NCBI GenBank assembly: GCA_934274515.1
Contig: CAKQTC010000001.1
Coordinates: 173,499-237,498 of the forward strand
DNA length: 64,000 nt
Origin: an uncultured Clostridia bacterium
GTDB lineage: Bacteria; Bacillota; Clostridia; Christensenellales; DTU072
Reading direction: 5' to 3'
A model generated the notes under the pieces. The model worked only from the letters and a program-made list of their open reading frames with translations, did no database searches and had not been told where the DNA came from. Position numbers and translations under genes: made by a program. Positions 41,698 to 51,714 of this stretch are shown here, piece by piece; the stretch's first letter is position 1, and every line of letters begins with the position of its first letter.

Positions 41698-43323
41698 TTA
41701 CTTGCGGTTAAACCCGTCTTTAAGGTCGGTTACGAGATAACAAAGCGCGCCGTTTTCCGTTTTTTCGGCAAGTTTGTAGTACCCCGCTCTCATAAACTGA
41801 AACGTTTCGCCTTCCTTGTTCTCCGTAAGATACGGTTCCGCAACGCACCCTTTCACCACTACGAGCGAATTCGGGTTAATTCTTTCGTCAAACTCTTTTA
41901 CGCCGTTCGTTTCGTCCAGCAACAAACTGTAATATTTGTTCAACGTAACAGGCACCGCGTCTTCCGCGTTGACCCATTGTATTACACCCTTAACCTTTAT
42001 CCCCGCGTTTACTCCGCCTTTCGCAGAATCGGGTATGTACTCGCAATGAACGGCTTTCACTTCGCCGTTTTCTTCTTCGTGCGAAACGTACTTCAAGATG
42101 TACGCGCCTTTAAGTCTAACCATTCCGCCCGGAACCAACCGCTTATACTTCGGCGGCGGCACCACTTCGAAATCGCTCTTTTCGATGAAAATCTCTTTCC
42201 CGAACCGAACTTTGTGCGTTCCCGCGGTAACGTCATTCGGGTTGTTTTCCGTTTCTATCTCCTCGCTCTCCGTCGCGTTGTCGATGATGACTTTAAGCGG
42301 ATTTTCCACTACCATTACCCTAAGCGCTCTCTCGTTTAGATAATCTCTCACGCAATGGTCCAACACCGCACCGTCCACTTCGCTGTTTGCTTTCGCAACG
42401 CCTACAAGAGCGCAAAAATTCTTCACCGCCTCCGCAGGATACCCCCGTTTTCTCATTCCGCTAAGCGTAGGCATACGCGGATCGTCCCATCCTTCCACCA
42501 CTCCGCTATCCACGAGTTTTTTAAGATACCGCTTGCTCATTATCGTGTTTTTTATGTTCAGCCTAGCAAACTCGTATTGGTGCGGCGGGTTACTAAAACC
42601 GCAGTTTTCGGTTACCCAATCGTACAAAGGACGGTGGTCTTCAAACTCCAACGTGCATATCGAATGAGTTATTCCTTCGATAGCGTCGCCTATCGGGTGA
42701 GCGAAGTCGTACATAGGATAAATGCACCATTTATCGCCGGTGTGGTGATGGTGCGCTCTGAGCACTCGGTAAATAACGGGGTCGCGCATATTAAGGTTAC
42801 TGCTCGCCATATCTATCTTCGCTCTCAAAACTTTGCTGCCGTCGGGATAACGCCCGTCGCGCATTCCGCGGAACAACGCAAGGTTTTCTTCCGCGCTCCT
42901 GTTCCTATACGGGCTTTCCGTACCGGGTTCGGTCAATGTTCCGCGCGTAAGACGAATTTCTTCCGCGCTAAGGTCGCAAACGTAAGCAAGCCTTTTTTTA
43001 ATGAGAAGTTCCGCATATTCGTACGTTTGCTCGAAATAATCGCTTGCAAAACACTCGTTGTCCCATTCGAACCCTAGCCATTTTATGTCTTCTTTGATGC
43101 TGTCTACGTACTCGACGTCCTCTTTCGTAGGGTTGGTATCGTCGAAACGCAGATTGCACCTGCCGTTATATTTGGCCTTCGCTCCGAAATTTATGCACAG
43201 GCTTTTCGCGTGCCCGATGTGCAAATAACCGTTAGGTTCGGGCGGAAACCTAGTAACTACTTCTTTTACTCTGCCTTCTGCAAGGTCGCTTTCGATAATG
43301 CTTTCGATAAAGTTGGATGCCAT
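41698..43323 (-). CDS. glnS: Glutaminyl-tRNA synthetase
   Basis: The 541-residue class Ic enzyme charges tRNA(Gln) directly. HIGH-type motif PEPNGYLHIGHAKS near residue 27, the GlnRS-type RFDDTNPTKE, the site TIMSKRYLKKLV (KMSKS-type loop), and the C-terminal beta-barrels (anticodon binding) are all present. Length is like E. coli GlnRS (554). Most Firmicutes use GluRS plus GatCAB instead; clostridial GlnRS genes are thought to be acquired. It follows a GNAT gene by 11 bases. Confidence 0.95.
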   Translation of the reverse strand: MASNFIESIIESDLAEGRVKEVVTRFPPEPNGYLHIGHAKSLCINFGAKAKYNGRCNLRFDDTNPTKEDVEYVDSIKEDIKWLGFEWDNECFASDYFEQTYEYAELLIKKRLAYVCDLSAEEIRLTRGTLTEPGTESPYRNRSAEENLALFRGMRDGRYPDGSKVLRAKIDMASSNLNMRDPVIYRVLRAHHHHTGDKWCIYPMYDFAHPIGDAIEGITHSICTLEFEDHRPLYDWVTENCGFSNPPHQYEFARLNIKNTIMSKRYLKKLVDSGVVEGWDDPRMPTLSGMRKRGYPAEAVKNFCALVGVAKANSEVDGAVLDHCVRDYLNERALRVMVVENPLKVIIDNATESEEIETENNPNDVTAGTHKVRFGKEIFIEKSDFEVVPPPKYKRLVPGGMVRLKGAYILKYVSHEEENGEVKAVHCEYIPDSAKGGVNAGIKVKGVIQWVNAEDAVPVTLNKYYSLLLDETNGVKEFDERINPNSLVVVKGCVAEPYLTENKEGETFQFMRAGYYKLAEKTENGALCYLVTDLKDGFNRK

Positions 43324-43334
43324 CTTTTACCTCC

Positions 43335-43706
43335 TTAATGGTGACAGCCGCACGGAAAAACCACTTGCTCGGACTTACAAACCATCTTTCCGTCACGTTC
43401 GGTAAACCCGAACTTACAAAAATATTCTTCTTTCGTATTCACTACGACTTCTTCGGACGCGTTACTCATTCCGAAAATAAGACTACGCGTAAAAAAATCG
43501 CCGTTTCCTTTATTCCTTTCTTCGGGAACTATCCCTACTTTTTCAAGCACGGACAACTCTTTTCCTACGGTCATCTTGGCTACGCCTATCGGCTTTTCGC
43601 CGTCGTACAAAACGTACCCGACCCTGCCCGGGAACTCCTCTCCGAAAATCTCTTTGCTAAGCGAATCGAGCAGTTTCCCGTCGTTCGTTGCAGAAAATCG
43701 TAACAT
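43335..43706 (-). CDS. GNAT-family N-acetyltransferase with CGCHH tail
   Basis: The 123-residue protein shows the GNAT core: VGYVLYDGEKPIGVAKM, then the acetyl-CoA pyrophosphate loop VGIVPEERNKGNGDFFTRSL (R-x-x-G-x-G/A form), and KFGFTE as the final strand pair. It is short for the family. The last residues CGCHH form a possible metal-binding tail. The ATG-proximal region carries a TATAAT-like box at 43773-43778, so it probably begins the glnS transcript; a GGACGAC...GTCG hairpin just upstream could end the 43843 gene. The substrate is unknown. Confidence 0.85.
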   Translation of the reverse strand: MLRFSATNDGKLLDSLSKEIFGEEFPGRVGYVLYDGEKPIGVAKMTVGKELSVLEKVGIVPEERNKGNGDFFTRSLIFGMSNASEEVVVNTKEEYFCKFGFTERDGKMVCKSEQVVFPCGCHH

Positions 43707-43842
43707 TTTTACCTCGAAACCAAATGAAAATAGCGTTCACGAAGAGAGTCGTTCACTCAAACAAACACTCCCCATTATATGTTTTATGGACGACTTTCGT
43801 CGCCCATTTCCGTTTTGTATCAATTCGGTTTTCTTACCAAAA

Positions 43843-44919
43843 CTAATCCTTTATTTGCGCCGCAAGACGAGTGAAACATTCGTCGAAAATCGCCGCCTCG
43901 TCGGGGTTTTCCATCGCGCCCGTTTCCATCGCGTTGTCGTAAATCGCCGCCGCTATCAACGCGTAATCGTCGTCGGTAAGCGTGTCGTCCGCAACCGCTC
44001 TGTCCACTACGTCCAAAAGCGCGACGAAGTAGTCTTCCTTTTCCTGCTCGGTCATATCCGCGTACTTAACCACAGGTTCGGGTTCTTCTTCGGGTTCTGC
44101 CGCGGCAACGGGTTCTTCTTCGACTACGGGTTCGATAACTTCCTCTTCGACGGGTTCGACTTCTTCGGTCTCTTCCACTCTCGGAGCGGCGATAACTTCT
44201 ATTACGTCTTCTCCGCCCGTCCTTCCGGCAATAAGTTCTTCCACACGCCTGTTTATCTCTTCGAGATTGTCGCTCACGAATTCTCTTTCGTCCTTATCGC
44301 TTACCACTACTTTGGCGTCGAGAATTTCGCAAAAACTTTCAAAAGTAAGCCCAAGACGTCTTATTTTGCGGTTAAACGCAATATCCAGCAACAACAGAGT
44401 TATGATGTAAACCGCACCTGGAATGATTAAAAATTCGATAGCGATAATCGCTTCCATAATCGTGCCGGCTTCGACTTTGTTCATAAACCCGACGATAGCG
44501 CAGAGAGCGCAAACGATTACGCCGAGAATAGCCAAAAACATTTTCGCCGCCGCGCCCTTGCCGCTGAATTCTCTGCGAGAAAGCACGTCTTTGGTCGTAA
44601 TGTAATCCGACGGATACCCTACTCTCTGGTCCATAAACGCTTCCCAACCCTTTTTCACTTCTTCGGGATGAGTTTCGAGTTCTTTATAAACCACGTCCAC
44701 GTTTTCTTCGGTGATAGGCGGTTGCTCGTTGAGCGTCTTTGCTCCTTGCATCAATTTCTTTCTGTAACGCGTAATTTTGCAGCCTGCGCTCATAGCAAGC
44801 GCGATGAAAAACAGCAACAGAACGATAATTCCGCCGATAACGCCGAGTTTAATCGAAACGTCGATATTCGGCAAAAAATTGCTTAGAGCGTCGGTAAGTT
44901 TTTCTACGATTTCTTTCAT
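43843..44919 (-). CDS. Membrane protein with acidic linker and helical C-domain, unknown
   Basis: I do not recognise this 358-residue protein. One helix lies near residues 25-46 and two near 124-146 and 150-175. Between them is a soluble region (KGWEAFMDQRVGYPSDYIT), and after them a basic cytosolic start (FNRKIRRLGLTFESFCE). Residues of about 235-288 are an extreme Glu/Val/Pro linker (EEVEPVEEEVIEPVVEEE and similar). Residues 290-358 form a helical acidic domain (YADMTEQEKEDYFVALL...). The layout vaguely recalls ExbB/MotA-type channels in helix count only. It has its own promoter and sits next to the membrane cluster but shows none of its motifs. Confidence 0.78.
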   Translation of the reverse strand: MKEIVEKLTDALSNFLPNIDVSIKLGVIGGIIVLLLFFIALAMSAGCKITRYRKKLMQGAKTLNEQPPITEENVDVVYKELETHPEEVKKGWEAFMDQRVGYPSDYITTKDVLSRREFSGKGAAAKMFLAILGVIVCALCAIVGFMNKVEAGTIMEAIIAIEFLIIPGAVYIITLLLLDIAFNRKIRRLGLTFESFCEILDAKVVVSDKDEREFVSDNLEEINRRVEELIAGRTGGEDVIEVIAAPRVEETEEVEPVEEEVIEPVVEEEPVAAAEPEEEPEPVVKYADMTEQEKEDYFVALLDVVDRAVADDTLTDDDYALIAAAIYDNAMETGAMENPDEAAIFDECFTRLAAQIKD

Positions 44920-44952
44920 TGCTCTCGTCTCCTACAAATACTTATCTTAAAT

Positions 44953-44980
44953 ATTATATCAAGTATATTTTTTTTTGCAA
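44953..44980 (-). promoter_or_regulatory. Promoter of the acidic-linker membrane gene
   Basis: Minus strand TTGCAA, 16 bases, TATAAT, about 35 bases before the ATG at 44919. Confidence 0.7.
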
Positions 44981-45128
44981 TACTTTGCGCGAATTTTTCT
45001 TAGAATAAACTTAAATTTTTGTTAATTTTTGTAAAAAAACCGTTCCCCCTACCCGAAAGGAACGCTGGTTTTGCCTAAACGCGTACGCGAAAATACGCGC
45101 CGCGTAGTTCGCGCGCGACGACGCGCTT

Positions 45129-48100
45129 TTATATTTCCACGGTTTTTCCCGAATTTATCGCGTAAATAATTTTTCGTTTTACGGGCTTTTTTAGGATTTT
45201 TTCCACGCCTTCGGCGTATAATAAAAGTTGCTTTTCATAGCGTTTTCTAAGTTCTTCTTCGTTGCCTCCGCCCGTTTTGAAGTCCACCACGACGTACCCG
45301 TCGCCTTCGTCGATAAGCAGGTCGATTACCCCTTGCACAAGCACTTTCCCGCTATCGTCGTCGTAAGGAACGTACATCATAAACGGTTGCTCGCGTTTAA
45401 CCGCATATTTTCTCGCGTTTGCGATAACGTCCGATCGTAGCGTACGCAAAATCGCCTTCACGTCCACGCTCGCCGCTTCTTCGTCGGTAAGCGCTCCTTG
45501 CAAAAACAGTTCGTTTACCGTCCTTTCCACGCCTTCTTCGTCGCTAATCGAATAGTCGATGTGTTGCATAACCGTATGTGCGGCGGTTCCCGCCGTAGCC
45601 GCTTTGCCTTTCTTCGCAAACGGGTTATACCCGTACCCGTCGTCTTTTTTCAATATTTCGCTCACGCTGTACTTCATCGGCAGCCGCGTTTCTTTGTCAA
45701 AGGCGTATTCCTTGTCGAGCAACCCTGCGTCAAACGTCTTTTTTTCTACTTCCCTCTTCTCCTCGACGACGACTTCCGCATCGGGTATCTCGCTTATAAG
45801 CGCGCCGAGTTGCTCGTCGCTTTCCGCGGCGTAAAGCACCCATTGCATAACCGATCCTCCGTCGTATACTCCGAGCGGCGGTTTAACCGCTTTACCCGTA
45901 ACTACAAGCCTGTTCTTTGCTCGCGTGAACGCAACGTACATCAGCCGCGCGAGTTCTCTCCGCTCTTCTTCTTTGCATTTAAGCCGCACTATTCGCGTCG
46001 AAAAAGTGTCGCCGACAGTCCCTTCTTCTTCACTGAACAGTTTAACCGCAAGTCCGAGTTCGCCGTCAATCTCGGTCTGCCCCGCTTTGCCGGCGGTTCT
46101 CGCGTCTTGATACGGCAAATACACTATCGGAAACTCCAAACCCTTGCTCCCGTGCATCGTCATTATCGCAACCGCGCCTTCCCTTATCGGCGGCTTGTTC
46201 CCCTTGTACGAAGTGTCGTAATAATCGATAAACTCTTCGCAAGACGAATTTGCCCCGACGCCGGAAACGAACGCTATAAACGCATTGAGTTCTCCGAGCG
46301 CGGACGGATTACGTCCGCGCAAATACGCGTCGAAATTTCTGCTCAGTACCTCTTCGAGCAATTCACTCGCCGTCAAATACGCGCTTTTAAGTCTTAATTC
46401 TTCGAGATAGTCCACAAACTCTTTCGCCTTGTTTTCGAGTTTCGGGTCGCCCGAATAGCGTGTAAATGCCTCCCAAAGCGAGCATTTTCTGCTTTCTCCT
46501 CCGCCAAAAGAACGTATCTCGACGAGTTCCGCCGCGCTGAAATTACCTATCGGCGACGCAGCCGCGTTGTACATAGACGCGTCGTCCGTGGCGTTTAACG
46601 CTATGCGTAACGCGTCCACAAGCACTTCCCGTTCGGGAAACGCGCCCGAATTTTCGCGCAATGTATAAAACGGAATGCCGCGCTTTTTTAACGCGTTGGC
46701 AACGAATTTAATCTTCGCTCCCGTTCTTAAAAGCACTGCAAAATCGCCGAAGTTTATCGAGCGCGACGTTCCGTTTTCATCGACGAGCGCGCCTTTGTTT
46801 ATAGTGTCAAGTACGTCGTTTGCTATAAATTCGCTTTCTCGGTCGGCGGCATTCTCCACGGGCGCGTCTTTTACGCCGTACACCTCACCTCGGGGCGGGC
46901 GGGCGGGGGGTTCCTTTTCCGAGTTCACGAAAACGCTCACGGGAGCAACGCCGATTATCGGTTTTTCTAAACCGCCGCATTCTAAACGCGCGTTGTTTTT
47001 ATAATCTATTCCGCAAAAATCTTTTATCATTACGGCGTCGCATACGCGGTTGGTAAAATCCAACACCTCGTTGCAAGAACGGTAATTTACGTTGAGATAA
47101 CGGTTCTCCCCGTTCCCGAGAGCGGCATAACGCGCTTCGCGTTTCAAGAAAATATCGGGTTCGGCAGAACGAAAATGATATATCGCCTGCTTGACGTCGC
47201 CTACCGAAAACAGATTGCCGTCCGCTATCCGCTCGATAAGCGTTTCTTGTAAATAATTCGTGTCTTGATACTCGTCCACGAATATGTAATCGAATTTTTT
47301 TGTTATCTCATCGCGCGTTTGCTCGTCTTCCAACGCTTTGAGCGCGTAATCCGTAGCGTCGCGCATATCGATGACGTTTCTCTTTTTCTTGTACGCGGCG
47401 TATGCTTTTTCGGTTTCTATACACGTTTCGGACAAACTTCGTTTTATCGCGCGTTGCTGTTCGTTCCCGCCCGAACGATAAGTTTCACCGTCCGCAATTA
47501 CGTTTTTGACGAACGCTTTTATCCGTTCGTTAATCCTCCAAGACAATGCGGCAAGTTCTTCGCTCGCTTCGCCTTTTTTAACGCGGTTGACGTTGATTTT
47601 TCTCGGAACGACCGTTCCCTCTATCGGCGGCAAGAATTCCTGCACCGTCGTCGCGTCTTTCGCAGATTCAAACCTTGCAAGCACGTCGCGGTAAAGTTCG
47701 TCGCACGCGTACGCCTCCGTCGCACATTCGGACATAAAATCGACGACGCCTTTTATTAATTGCGCTATCTCGTTTTTGCGGTACGATAAGTAAAACTTTT
47801 CCACTTTGTCGAAATTTTCGCTTGCGCACGCGCGGTAAAACCCGTTTCGATCGGGACGCGACGACGCAAATTCGATTATTTTTATCACCGTTTGCTTGTA
47901 AGGCTCGTAACTGCGGTTCTTGCGGAAAAACTCCGCTGCGCGCAAAAAATCCGCGTCCGCTTTCTCGAACTTTTCTTCCATAACCTTGTCCACGCAATCG
48001 GCAAGCACCTTTTTCATCGCGTTTTCTTCCCCGATACTTGCCGACGGATCGCACCCGACTACGTTAAAGTACCGCCGCGTTATCGAATAACAAAACCCGT

Positions 48101-48389
48101 CTATGGTTTCTATCTCCGCAAACGGCAGATTGACGAGTTGCCGTTTCACTTCCTCGCCGTCCTCTTGCGCCGCCGCCTCGTACATCTTTTTTACGAGTTT
48201 TTCTCTCATCTCGGCGGCGGCGGCGCGCGTAAACGTCATAAGCAAAATTTTTCTTACGTCCGCGCCGTCCTTGACCAGTCGCAAAACCTTTTCCACCATA
48301 ACCGCGGTTTTACCGCTCCCCGCCGACGCGCTTACCAGCAAGTTTCCGCTCGTCGAAAGAACCGCTTCCTGCCCTTTACTCCACTTCAT
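45129..48389 (-). CDS. addA: AddA helicase-nuclease subunit
   Basis: AddA with AddB makes the Gram-positive double-strand break resection enzyme. The 1086-residue protein has the UvrD-type helicase: Walker A VSASAGSGKTAVMVEK near residue 17, DEAD-type FVDEYQDTN, NYRSCNEVLDF, and TMHGSKGLEFPIVYLP (motif V region). The C-terminal PD-(D/E)XK nuclease shows GYVVVDFKTGGG. It is somewhat shorter than Bacillus AddA (about 1230). It overlaps the end of addB by 14 bases, so the two are translationally coupled. Confidence 0.95.
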   Translation of the reverse strand: MKWSKGQEAVLSTSGNLLVSASAGSGKTAVMVEKVLRLVKDGADVRKILLMTFTRAAAAEMREKLVKKMYEAAAQEDGEEVKRQLVNLPFAEIETIDGFCYSITRRYFNVVGCDPSASIGEENAMKKVLADCVDKVMEEKFEKADADFLRAAEFFRKNRSYEPYKQTVIKIIEFASSRPDRNGFYRACASENFDKVEKFYLSYRKNEIAQLIKGVVDFMSECATEAYACDELYRDVLARFESAKDATTVQEFLPPIEGTVVPRKINVNRVKKGEASEELAALSWRINERIKAFVKNVIADGETYRSGGNEQQRAIKRSLSETCIETEKAYAAYKKKRNVIDMRDATDYALKALEDEQTRDEITKKFDYIFVDEYQDTNYLQETLIERIADGNLFSVGDVKQAIYHFRSAEPDIFLKREARYAALGNGENRYLNVNYRSCNEVLDFTNRVCDAVMIKDFCGIDYKNNARLECGGLEKPIIGVAPVSVFVNSEKEPPARPPRGEVYGVKDAPVENAADRESEFIANDVLDTINKGALVDENGTSRSINFGDFAVLLRTGAKIKFVANALKKRGIPFYTLRENSGAFPEREVLVDALRIALNATDDASMYNAAASPIGNFSAAELVEIRSFGGGESRKCSLWEAFTRYSGDPKLENKAKEFVDYLEELRLKSAYLTASELLEEVLSRNFDAYLRGRNPSALGELNAFIAFVSGVGANSSCEEFIDYYDTSYKGNKPPIREGAVAIMTMHGSKGLEFPIVYLPYQDARTAGKAGQTEIDGELGLAVKLFSEEEGTVGDTFSTRIVRLKCKEEERRELARLMYVAFTRAKNRLVVTGKAVKPPLGVYDGGSVMQWVLYAAESDEQLGALISEIPDAEVVVEEKREVEKKTFDAGLLDKEYAFDKETRLPMKYSVSEILKKDDGYGYNPFAKKGKAATAGTAAHTVMQHIDYSISDEEGVERTVNELFLQGALTDEEAASVDVKAILRTLRSDVIANARKYAVKREQPFMMYVPYDDDSGKVLVQGVIDLLIDEGDGYVVVDFKTGGGNEEELRKRYEKQLLLYAEGVEKILKKPVKRKIIYAINSGKTVEI

Positions 48390-51300
48390 CGTCCGCTCCC
48401 CCGTCTTTCGTTCCCGTCCCGACGCTTAAATCGAAACTAAGTTCGTCCGCCGTCGTTTTTTTCCTGCTCGGAACGTCGCCGCATATCTTTTTGTACGGAC
48501 AGTATTCGCACGCCCCGACAGCGGGTTTCCTTTCCATAAACCCGTCCGCTATCTCGCTTACCGCTTTCTCACATATCTTGCCGACGTACTCCGTTACGTC
48601 GTCAAACTGCCTTTCGGTAAGCAAATTTTTGGTTTTTTTCTCGTCAAAAACAACCCGTCCGTCTTCTGCTGTTACCGAAAACGCTACGTTTGGGCTGCTG
48701 TATCTGCCGTTGGGGGCTACTCTTATACGGTTATCTAGTTTTTCAAACACGTCTTCGTCCATCAACGCCTGCCCTTTCATCGCGTAAGACGTCGGTTTTG
48801 ACGAATATCCGTCGCTTATCGGGAGGTAGAACACTCCTGCCGCCTTGTACCCTTTTCCTACGAAATATCTCAGATATACGTACAGTTGGATTTTTTCGCC
48901 CGTATAAACGGTCGCGAGAGAATCGTCCGCCCGTCCCGTTTTGTAGTCGATTATCACTATTTTATCGTCCGCCGCGTCCACTCTGTCCACGTACCCGGCA
49001 AAGATAAACTTCTTCCCGTCGCTTTCGAATTCAAGCCCTTCTCCGCCGTCGAACCTTTTTTCCACGAACTCCGGCGTAAACGATGAATTGAGCATATTGT
49101 CGGTCAACGCTTTTAAACACGCGCGGCACTCTGTTTCTATCCCTTCGAGTTCTTTTTTTGCAGTCGCGTTTTCAAAAAATCTTTTGTTTTCTTCCGAGTC
49201 AAGCGTGCTTCGTATACATTTTTCGGCAAACGCAACGCGTTGCTCTTCCGTCGCCGTGCGTATAAAGCGACCGCGTGAAAAATACTTTTCGAGAACGGCG
49301 TGAATAATCGTTCCCTTGTCGTTGACTTTTAACCCGCCTTCGAGTTTTTCTTGTAACCCCAACACGTTTTTAAGGTAGTTCTTGAACGGACACTTAAAGT
49401 AAGTTTCCATCTTGCTTACCGAAAGTTTATACCGTCCTTCACGGTCTTGGGCGTAACCGCGAAGCAAATCGACTTCGTCGGCGTTCTCTTTTTCGGGGGA
49501 AATAATTCCTTTCTCGACAAGCATATTCCCTACCGCGTCCGCGAATTCGGGCGGAATACCCCCGGATAAATACTCGTACCTCGCGTTTGTCGTCGTCGCA
49601 AGCATATACGCGAGTTTTTCTTCGTCGGTTAATCCGCGGTGATACGACGCAAAATCTTTTTCTTTAAGCGAAAGTCTGTATTTTATCTCACGCACCGCGC
49701 TGCCCGGGCTTGCCGTCGAACCGTCGCCGTAAGCCGTCGGATATGTTACATACAACCTTTCGGGTTTCGTCACAAGGTCGATTACCGCAAACTGCTCGAA
49801 ATAGTTGCTTTCTTCGGGCGTCGGAAAAACTTCAAGTCCTTTTTCCTTCATCACAAGCGTGTCGTAACACCCTAATATCAGTTTGTCGCCCGTAGTAACC
49901 GGGAAAAACCCGTCGCTTGCCCCGACGACGAACATCGCTTTAACGCCGCCAAACCTGCTTTCCGACGTATTGCCGACAAATACCGCGTCCATATACTGCG
50001 GCAAAACGCTTACCGTCATATTTTCGATAACCGACGAAACCATGTCGTTAAACTCGCCTGCCGTGAGTTCGCTCTCGCCGCACTGTGCGGCTATCTCCCC
50101 TATTACGCCGAGAAACTTCTCCTTGTCGGCGTACACCTTTTCTTCCGTGGTATCCCCTTGCGAATATTCGTTTTCTTTGAGATTGACAAATTCGTCGGCA
50201 GCGATGTGCGACACAATAGAACAATACTCTTTCGTCGTCGCCGTACGAGGAATGACCGATAACACGGCGATAATACGCTGTCTGACAAACTCCGCTTCTC
50301 TCCGTAATTCCTTTTCCTCTTCATCGCTCCCTTCGAGTACGAATTCTTTGCTTAACAAGGAATAATTAACGTTGTATTTAATGCAATAATTTTCAAAATT
50401 CTGTATTTCGGAACGACAAAAACCCGAGTACGGGTGCCTTATCGCCTGCATTACGCGCCCCAACTCGTACCCGTCGTCCACGCAGGAAAACAGTAACCGT
50501 ATATACTTTGCGAAAAAACCGTTCTTAACTTCGTACTTTTCATCGATAAAATACGGTATGCCGTATCTGTCGAAAGTTTTACGAATAAGCCCGTTATAGT
50601 CGGCGTTATTGACTACAACCGCCATTTCTTTATATCGATAACCGCGTTCAAACGCCAGGAATCGTATTTCCCTGGCGACGTTTTTGACTTCTTCGTACGC
50701 GTTTGGCGCGCCGTTTACTCTAACGCTATAATCGGGTTGCCCGTTAAAAACGCCGTTTTTTACGCCAAACATATTAGAGTGAAGAAACTCTCTTGACGGC
50801 GACAACGTTTGTTTTCCCTCCGCGAGCCTTACGGGAATACCCGCGTCGAAACAGTAATCGATAAGACTTTTAATCTGCGTCGTAGGGAAACAGGCGGCGT
50901 TGTTTTTCCCTTGTCCGTCGCAATACGCGACGCTTACCGACGGGCAAAGCACGATTGCTCGGCGAATAAACTCCAACTGCGCGTTGCTGTAAACGTTAAA
51001 CCCGAGTATGTAAATATGACTGTCGCGCGCTACGGGCGCGTCCGCAAGATTGTTGATGAGCCAGTCCACGCGCGTAACCGTATCGAAGTACTTGTCTTTT
51101 ATCGCGTCTTCGTAAAGTTTATAAAGCAAACCGACGTCGCGTAGTTTGTCCCCTACGTTCCCTTCGATGTCTTTGACTGTTTCGATAAACCGTTCGGACG
51201 TAATTCCGCTAGTGCGAATAGCGGCAATCGACGCAAACATTTCGCGCGAAAACGCCACGCTCTTAACGTTGCGGTAAAACGTCATTTTGTCCGAATTATC

Positions 51301-51585
51301 GTTGATAATACGGTTAAGCAAAAGTACCGTGCCTTCTTTGGACAGACAAATCTTATTCTTTTTGCCGAGTGCCTTTTGCGCAAGACGGGTAAAACTGTAA
51401 ACGTCCACGTTAAACGCGCCGTCCGGATAAAGGACTTCGCAAATTTCCTTTTCCACCCCTAGCGTGTAGCGGTCGGGAACGATAAAAATATGCCGCCCGG
51501 TGCCGTCGTTTTGTTCTTTTAACAGCCCGAAAAGCCCTTTATGTCCGCCCGCCGTCGTGCCGGATTTTATCACGTTGAATTTCAT
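48376..51585 (-). CDS. addB: AddB helicase-nuclease subunit
   Basis: The 1069-residue partner of AddA. The C-terminal nuclease site VIIDYKTGRADDS and the iron-sulfur cysteines (one in YFKCPFKNYL, three in CEYCPYKKICG near the end) are intact, as needed for AddAB. The N-terminus, however, reads MKFNVIKSGTTAGGHKGLFG; the AddB Walker A normally here (GxxGSGKT) lacks its Lys-Thr pair. AddB is not the motor subunit, but nucleotide binding there is tied to Chi recognition in Bacillus. There is no ribosome site, and the promoter -10 ends six bases before the ATG. Confidence 0.94.
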   Translation of the reverse strand: MKFNVIKSGTTAGGHKGLFGLLKEQNDGTGRHIFIVPDRYTLGVEKEICEVLYPDGAFNVDVYSFTRLAQKALGKKNKICLSKEGTVLLLNRIINDNSDKMTFYRNVKSVAFSREMFASIAAIRTSGITSERFIETVKDIEGNVGDKLRDVGLLYKLYEDAIKDKYFDTVTRVDWLINNLADAPVARDSHIYILGFNVYSNAQLEFIRRAIVLCPSVSVAYCDGQGKNNAACFPTTQIKSLIDYCFDAGIPVRLAEGKQTLSPSREFLHSNMFGVKNGVFNGQPDYSVRVNGAPNAYEEVKNVAREIRFLAFERGYRYKEMAVVVNNADYNGLIRKTFDRYGIPYFIDEKYEVKNGFFAKYIRLLFSCVDDGYELGRVMQAIRHPYSGFCRSEIQNFENYCIKYNVNYSLLSKEFVLEGSDEEEKELRREAEFVRQRIIAVLSVIPRTATTKEYCSIVSHIAADEFVNLKENEYSQGDTTEEKVYADKEKFLGVIGEIAAQCGESELTAGEFNDMVSSVIENMTVSVLPQYMDAVFVGNTSESRFGGVKAMFVVGASDGFFPVTTGDKLILGCYDTLVMKEKGLEVFPTPEESNYFEQFAVIDLVTKPERLYVTYPTAYGDGSTASPGSAVREIKYRLSLKEKDFASYHRGLTDEEKLAYMLATTTNARYEYLSGGIPPEFADAVGNMLVEKGIISPEKENADEVDLLRGYAQDREGRYKLSVSKMETYFKCPFKNYLKNVLGLQEKLEGGLKVNDKGTIIHAVLEKYFSRGRFIRTATEEQRVAFAEKCIRSTLDSEENKRFFENATAKKELEGIETECRACLKALTDNMLNSSFTPEFVEKRFDGGEGLEFESDGKKFIFAGYVDRVDAADDKIVIIDYKTGRADDSLATVYTGEKIQLYVYLRYFVGKGYKAAGVFYLPISDGYSSKPTSYAMKGQALMDEDVFEKLDNRIRVAPNGRYSSPNVAFSVTAEDGRVVFDEKKTKNLLTERQFDDVTEYVGKICEKAVSEIADGFMERKPAVGACEYCPYKKICGDVPSRKKTTADELSFDLSVGTGTKDGGADDEVE

Positions 51586-51591
51586 AATGCT

Positions 51592-51621
51592 ATTTTAACA
51601 AACATAACGAAAAAAATCAAC
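51592..51621 (-). promoter_or_regulatory. addB promoter placed for a leaderless transcript
   Basis: Minus strand TTGATT (51616-51621), 18 bases, TAAAAT (51592-51597). The ATG A is seven bases after the box, just where transcription should start. Boxes are moderate; the geometry is the point. Confidence 0.55.
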
Positions 51622-51714
51622 GCTTACGAGATTACCTTCGACTCGGTTCCGTTTACGAACAATCGAGCGCGCTTCGTCTTATCTGTTATCCCTCGCCCGC
51701 ACCCCGAAAAAAGG

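Noticed and set aside
43707..43842. T-box or other riboswitch before glnS
   Set aside because: The interval from the candidate -10 to the first ATG is only about 70 bases, with no T-box sequence; cysS likewise has no room for one.
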